Shown: positions 46,045-49,252 of the stretch, piece by piece
Layout of the letters: each line of letters begins with the position of its first letter
How positions within the stretch are numbered: position 1 is the first letter of the stretch
From: Aureococcus anophagefferens
Taxonomy: Eukaryota; Sar; Pelagophyceae; Pelagomonadales; Pelagomonadaceae
Direction of reading: 5' to 3'
DNA: 49,252 nt
Assembly: GCF_000186865.1 (NCBI RefSeq)
Contig: NW_008705569.1
Coordinates: forward strand, 258,357 to 307,608
The notes under the pieces: generated by a model
Seen by the model: the letters and a program-made list of their open reading frames with translations, nothing else
The model's database searches: none
What the model was told of the DNA's origin: nothing
Position numbers and translations under genes: made by a program

Positions 46045-46257
46045 ATTCAAGGCCGCGTGCGCTCCTGTGCATGCGGCTCCTCCCACGTTAACTACCTAAT
46101 AATTGGTGTCCACGAGGCTGGAAGCGGGCGAACCGGTGCCAGTGCGCTCTCGGGAGCGCGGCCGTACGAAGGAGGGAGCGCGCGGTCGTTACTATAGTCG
46201 CGCGCGCCCGGGAGACCGGCGCGGGAGGCGCCGCGGTGCGTCCGCGCGGCGAGCGAG

Positions 46258-46315
46258 GGTCGGGCGCGCGCCCGGCGGAGGGCCGAAGCACCCCCGCCGG
46301 GACGCGCGCCGTCAT
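46258..46315 (-). promoter_or_regulatory. Candidate SECIS element in 3' UTR of the selenocysteine PDI
   Basis: On the minus strand, about 65 nt after the stop, ATGA (46315-46312) begins a strong hairpin that returns to CGA at 46262-46260. The arms ggcgcgcgtcc-ggcgg and ccgcc-gggcgcgcgcc pair over about 16 bp with one bulged C; the apical part is ggggtgcttcggccctcc. AUGA opposite GA is the kink-turn quartet of eukaryotic SECIS elements. The usual apical AA is missing, so this is a candidate only. It is the only ATGA I find on that strand between the stop and 46045. Confidence 0.45.
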
Positions 46316-46379
46316 GGGTTCGCGTCGCCGCCGCGGCCGCGCTTCCGCGGCGCCGGCCCGGCGCGGTCGGGCCGCGCGC

Positions 46380-46949
46380 CTAGGCGCTGAGGCCCTTGAG
46401 GACGTTGATGCGCTTGAGGAGCCAGGCCTTCTTGTCCGGCTTCATGGCGGAGCCCTTCATGCCCTCGAGGCGCGTCGCCTCCTTGGCGATGGCGTCGGCG
46501 CCCTTCTCCGTCATCTTGGCGACGTAGGCGATCTCCTGGTCGTCGCAGCCGCTGTTCTCCGGGTCCTTGGCGTCGCACTTGGGGAGCATGTTGTCCTCGA
46601 CGTGCTTCTGGAGCGCGGCGAGGTCGCGGCCGCCCTGATAGGGCGACGCGCCGGCCATGTCCGCGCCGTCGGTCCAGTACTTGATGGTCGGGTAGCCCGA
46701 CACGCCGGCCTCGCTGCAGAGGTCGTTGTGGACCGTGCAGTCCACGTCGCCGATCAAAACCGAGGGGTGCCCATCGTACTCCTTCATCAAGGAGTCCCAC
46801 GCCGGCTTCATCGACTTACAGTGCCCTCACCAGGGCGCCAGGAACTTGACGAAGGCGTTCTTGCCGCTCTCGAAGACCTCGGTCTTGAAGTTGTCGGCGT
46901 TGAGCTCCATGGCGCCCGCCGACGCGAGCAGCGCGAGCACGAGCTTCAT
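46380..46949 (-). CDS. Selenocysteine-containing protein disulfide isomerase (single thioredoxin domain)
   Basis: A 189-residue protein with an in-frame TGA at 46829-46827 read as selenocysteine 41. A signal peptide (MKLVLALLASAGAMEL) leads to the thioredoxin beta-strand NAFVKFLAPW, then U, then GHCKSMKPAWDSLMKEY. So the PDI active site WCGHC appears as WUGHC. Downstream, VLIGDVDC, VSGYPTIKYW (cis-Pro motif) and YQGGRDLAALQKHVEDN complete the thioredoxin fold. A helical C-terminal part (about 125-189) follows, akin to the ERp29/PDI-D tail. No ER-retention KDEL is present; the chain ends LKGLSA. The homology is seamless across the TGA in the same frame, so neither an intron nor a pseudogene explains it better. 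Sec-containing PDIs are known in several algae and Aureococcus is selenoprotein-rich. Confidence 0.88.
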
Positions 46950-47232
46950 TGTGTCGTCCGCGAGCGGCTCAGCCTCCACCTGGCTCCGGCAGCGGCACTC
47001 GGCGAGCTCCGTCGACCTCAAGGATGGGGCCGATCTTTCGCAAGAGTTTGCAAAAGACACAGTTCCGGGCTGGGCGTTCTCGTTCGGACTGCAGTCGGTG
47101 TGGCGCCGCCCCGCGTCGCGGTGTGACGTCGTCGCGCGACGACGACTCCCGACACGCGCGGGGCCGACGCCGGACATCCCGCCACCAAAGGGGCCGCCCC
47201 TAAAAGAGAAGTTGCCCGCCGCCAAAAAGAGC

Positions 47233-48561
47233 ATGGGCTGGCTGCCCGACGGCGACGACGACGACCTGTCCTTCGAGACGACGCCCCGCGGCCCGCCGCC
47301 GGGCCCGCTGAAGCCGCTGCCCCCGCGGTCGACGAAGCGGCGGGCCGTCGTCGTGGACAGCGACCTGACGAACTTCGCGGGCGACTTTTGGGGGCTCGCG
47401 TATTTGCTGAGCTCCAAGGACTGCGACGTCGTCTACGTCATGGCGTCCGGCGGCGACACGCGCATGAAGATGCGCATCCTCTCGAAATTCCTCGCCCACT
47501 GCGGCCGCGAGGACGTCGAGGTCGGCGCGGGGCCGCCGGGCGCGGAGCCCGGGTGGCTGGCACCCGACGCGCGCGGGTCCTACCGGCCCGCGGCGGAGTG
47601 GTCCGAGGGCTGCGTGCCCCACCCGGTGCTGCGGGACTGGGCGAAGCACTACGACGACTCGCGGCACCTGGCCCGGGGCCAGTTCTACGACCCGGTCGTG
47701 CGGCTCCGGGATCGGCTCGACGCCGCCGCCGCGGCGGGCGCGCCCGCGACGGTCGTCTGCCTGGGCTCCGCGGAGACCCTGCGGCGCCTGTTGGACCTCG
47801 ACGCCGACGCCCTGAGCCGCGACGGCCGCGACGTGCGCGTCTGCTGCCGCTTCGGGAGCCTCGACGGGTCGCGCGCGCGGGCCGCGCGGCCCGAGGCCGC
47901 GCGGCGCGTCTTCGCGGCCGTGGGCGACGTCGTCGTGCTGCCCGTGGACGCCTGCGCCGCCGAGGACCACACGCCGACGGGCCAGACGTCGCTCGCGAAG
48001 CTGCCGCCCTTTTTGTGCGGCGACTCGCAGATTTCGCTCGCGCTCGCGCAGGTGCAGCTGGCCTTGACGCACGTGTGCCGCGCGGACCCCTGCCGCGACT
48101 TCCTGGCGGGCGCCCTCGCGGCCTTCCTGGGGGCGCCGCCGGACGAGGACGCCCTCGAGCTGCTCGTGCGGCGGTCCGACCCGGCGGCGCGGTGGGACGT
48201 CGACGGCGCGGGGCGCCTCGCGCCGTCCGACGGCGGCTTCGCCGTGCGCGTCGTCACGGGCTGGGCCGACGACGTCGCCGCGGAGACGCTCCGGGACCTG
48301 CTCGTGGGCCTCGTGGCGAACGCGGCGCGCGTCCGCGCCGCCAAGGACCGCGCGCCGCCGTCGCGCCGCGAGAAGCCGCCGCGCGCCGCGACGGCGCCGC
48401 CGTCGCGCCGCCCGAGCACGTCGTCCTCCGTGTCCATGGCCTGGACGTCGCGGAGCGCCGCGGCGACGACGACGACGTCGCGCCGCCCGAGCACCGCGAC
48501 GCTCCGCCGCTGGCAGCCGGGCTTCCTCGGCGAGAGCGACCCCATACCGAGCTTCATGTGA
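47233..48561 (+). CDS. Inosine-uridine nucleoside hydrolase-like protein with disordered tail
   Basis: A 442-residue protein from the ATG at 47233. After a Pro-rich start, DSDLTNFAGDFWGLAYLL follows a VVV strand. This aligns with the N-terminal calcium-binding DTDxGxDDxxAL motif of nucleoside hydrolases, but two Asp positions are replaced (Leu/Thr and Ala/Gly). The following pattern (DCDVVYVMASGGDTRMK, then GAPATVVCLGSAETLRRLL, comparable to the family's ITIGPLTNLA) continues the fold. The last 90 residues are Ser/Thr/Arg-rich and disordered. With an incomplete Asp cluster, hydrolase activity is doubtful. The open frame extends upstream through the PDI promoter, so an earlier, non-ATG-supported start or upstream exon cannot be excluded. 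Confidence 0.55.
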   Translation: MGWLPDGDDDDLSFETTPRGPPPGPLKPLPPRSTKRRAVVVDSDLTNFAGDFWGLAYLLSSKDCDVVYVMASGGDTRMKMRILSKFLAHCGREDVEVGAGPPGAEPGWLAPDARGSYRPAAEWSEGCVPHPVLRDWAKHYDDSRHLARGQFYDPVVRLRDRLDAAAAAGAPATVVCLGSAETLRRLLDLDADALSRDGRDVRVCCRFGSLDGSRARAARPEAARRVFAAVGDVVVLPVDACAAEDHTPTGQTSLAKLPPFLCGDSQISLALAQVQLALTHVCRADPCRDFLAGALAAFLGAPPDEDALELLVRRSDPAARWDVDGAGRLAPSDGGFAVRVVTGWADDVAAETLRDLLVGLVANAARVRAAKDRAPPSRREKPPRAATAPPSRRPSTSSSVSMAWTSRSAAATTTTSRRPSTATLRRWQPGFLGESDPIPSFM

Positions 48562-48600
48562 GCGCGGTAACTACGCATGTGTACGACTAGTCTTCCTTTG

Positions 48601-49248
48601 TTAGCCTGGCGCGCGCGCGCCGACTCTGACAATGGGCCGGCCGCTGAGCTTTGAGATGAGTTGGCTGCCTCTGCTGGCGTCCTCGTCGCCCTTGGCGGCC
48701 GCGCGGTCGAGCCACCGCCGGGCTTCGACGAAGCCTTCGTCGGCAGCACCTGGCCCGTGTTGCATGAAGTCATTGAAGATTTGCATGCCAAGGTTGGTTT
48801 CTGCGTTGGTGAAGCCCTGCTCTGCGCTGAGCCTGAGGTAATGCGTGGCCTCCTCAAGCCTTTGGTCAGCTTTCAGCAATCGGGAAAGGCCGAATTGCGC
48901 GCACGCCTCACCTTTGTCCGCGGCCATGCGGTATAATTGCTCAGCCTTTTTCTTGTCCAACTTGACGCCATCTCCGTTGTCGTACAGATAACCTAACTTC
49001 AACATTGCGTCCACGTTCCCGAGCTCCACGGCGCGCTTGTAAAGTTTCGCGGCCTTCTTCGTCGATTTCACGACAGCGCTGAAACGATCACCATGGCAAT
49101 ACATGTCTCCCAGCTGTGTGACGGCCTCTGGCACATCGTTGTCAGCGTGTCGACGATACATCGCCAGTTCGGCCTTTTCGTCCTTCGGCGGCGGCGCCTG
49201 ACAGAGAGCACATGGCCCATGGAAGTCCCTCTTCATCGAGGCGTGCAT
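48601..49248 (-). CDS. Sel1-repeat protein (possibly 5'-partial at window edge)
   Basis: At least 215 residues. It starts near a CALCQAPPPKDEKAEL segment, the end of a RING-like or zinc motif seen in front of Sel1 repeats in algal multigene families. About four Sel1/TPR-like repeats follow: AVTQLGDMYCHGDRF, KAAKLYKRAVELGNVDAMLK then LGYLYDNGDG, KKKAEQLYRMAADKGEACAQ, and EATHYLRLSAEQGFTNAETN, ending with ARRWLDRAAAKGDEDA. Such helical solenoids mediate protein contacts. The frame is still open at the window edge, so the N terminus, perhaps with the full RING, may be missing. Composition (about 53% GC) is well below the neighbours, which points to a different history such as a dispersed repeat-gene family. 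Confidence 0.75.
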   Translation of the reverse strand: MHASMKRDFHGPCALCQAPPPKDEKAELAMYRRHADNDVPEAVTQLGDMYCHGDRFSAVVKSTKKAAKLYKRAVELGNVDAMLKLGYLYDNGDGVKLDKKKAEQLYRMAADKGEACAQFGLSRLLKADQRLEEATHYLRLSAEQGFTNAETNLGMQIFNDFMQHGPGAADEGFVEARRWLDRAAAKGDEDASRGSQLISKLSGRPIVRVGARAPG

Positions 49249-49252
49249 GCAC

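Noticed and set aside
46827..46829. Reading the TGA in the PDI gene as a disabling mutation
   Set aside because: It falls exactly on the active-site Cys, both sides stay in one frame, and a SECIS-like hairpin follows; selenocysteine explains all three.
1..49252. tRNA, rRNA or snRNA genes
   Set aside because: I looked for cloverleaf-like and conserved rRNA segments by eye and found none convincing; a covariance-model search would be needed to exclude them.

Overview
The window is nuclear DNA of a eukaryote, most likely a photosynthetic stramenopile. The best fit I can offer is a pelagophyte such as Aureococcus anophagefferens; this is an inference, not a database match. It rests on the very high GC content, compact genes with few and often short introns, and plastid/thylakoid-type presequences. 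A myosin, an ABCF3/GCN20 ATPase and SLC35F and FAM69-like genes are also present, as is a selenocysteine-containing protein disulfide isomerase. Most telling is a family of ~200-nt 'introner' elements with 8-bp target-site duplications and terminal inverted repeats, a type known from Aureococcus and Micromonas. All exon joins below come from reading-frame continuity, splice dinucleotides and domain continuity; no transcript data were available.

Layout. 1-1.7 kb: a 9-bp minisatellite and a MULE-like transposase remnant. 1.9-14.3 kb: densely packed, mostly strand-alternating genes (SAYSvFN protein, an MFS permease, ABCF3, a plastid-type secreted protein, an MFS transporter split by introner IE1, a small membrane protein, a JmjC/VCBS secreted protein split by a diverged introner IE5, a DUF1499 thylakoid protein, a FAM69-like secretory kinase, two possible tiny membrane proteins). 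14.4-21.8 kb: one 2,449-residue open frame encoding a myosin motor, IQ-like neck, UVR-like helices, three tandem four-CBS blocks (12 CBS motifs), a PB1 domain and a C-terminal membrane anchor. 22.1-26.9 kb: BART-like protein, EF-hand protein (split by introner IE2), ARM-like protein, SLC35F transporter. 26.9-31.5 kb: an accessory-looking stretch with a frameshifted pseudogene, an endonuclease-VII-like zinc protein, a PHD-like cysteine-rich protein and a 134-bp direct repeat. 31.5-35.4 kb: a mitochondrial-type methyltransferase whose 3' end runs into a 4x50-bp tandem repeat, a GNAT acetyltransferase, and an intact-looking GH32 hydrolase split by introner IE3. 35.7-42 kb: a 2,039-residue disordered PH-WW-WW protein with RRFG repeats (introner IE4 splits the PH domain). 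42-49.2 kb: a second GH32 lacking its acid/base glutamate, a double-oxygenase fusion, a selenocysteine PDI with a candidate SECIS, a nucleoside-hydrolase-like protein, and a lower-GC Sel1-repeat gene at the window edge.

The strongest signals are (1) five introner insertions in both orientations that still splice in frame, using a GT or GC supplied by the target duplication and an AG supplied by the element; (2) the myosin-CBS12-PB1-TM fusion; and (3) the in-frame UGA in the WUGHC active site of a PDI. Convergent gene pairs are only 5-26 bp apart, so their 3' UTRs must overlap.
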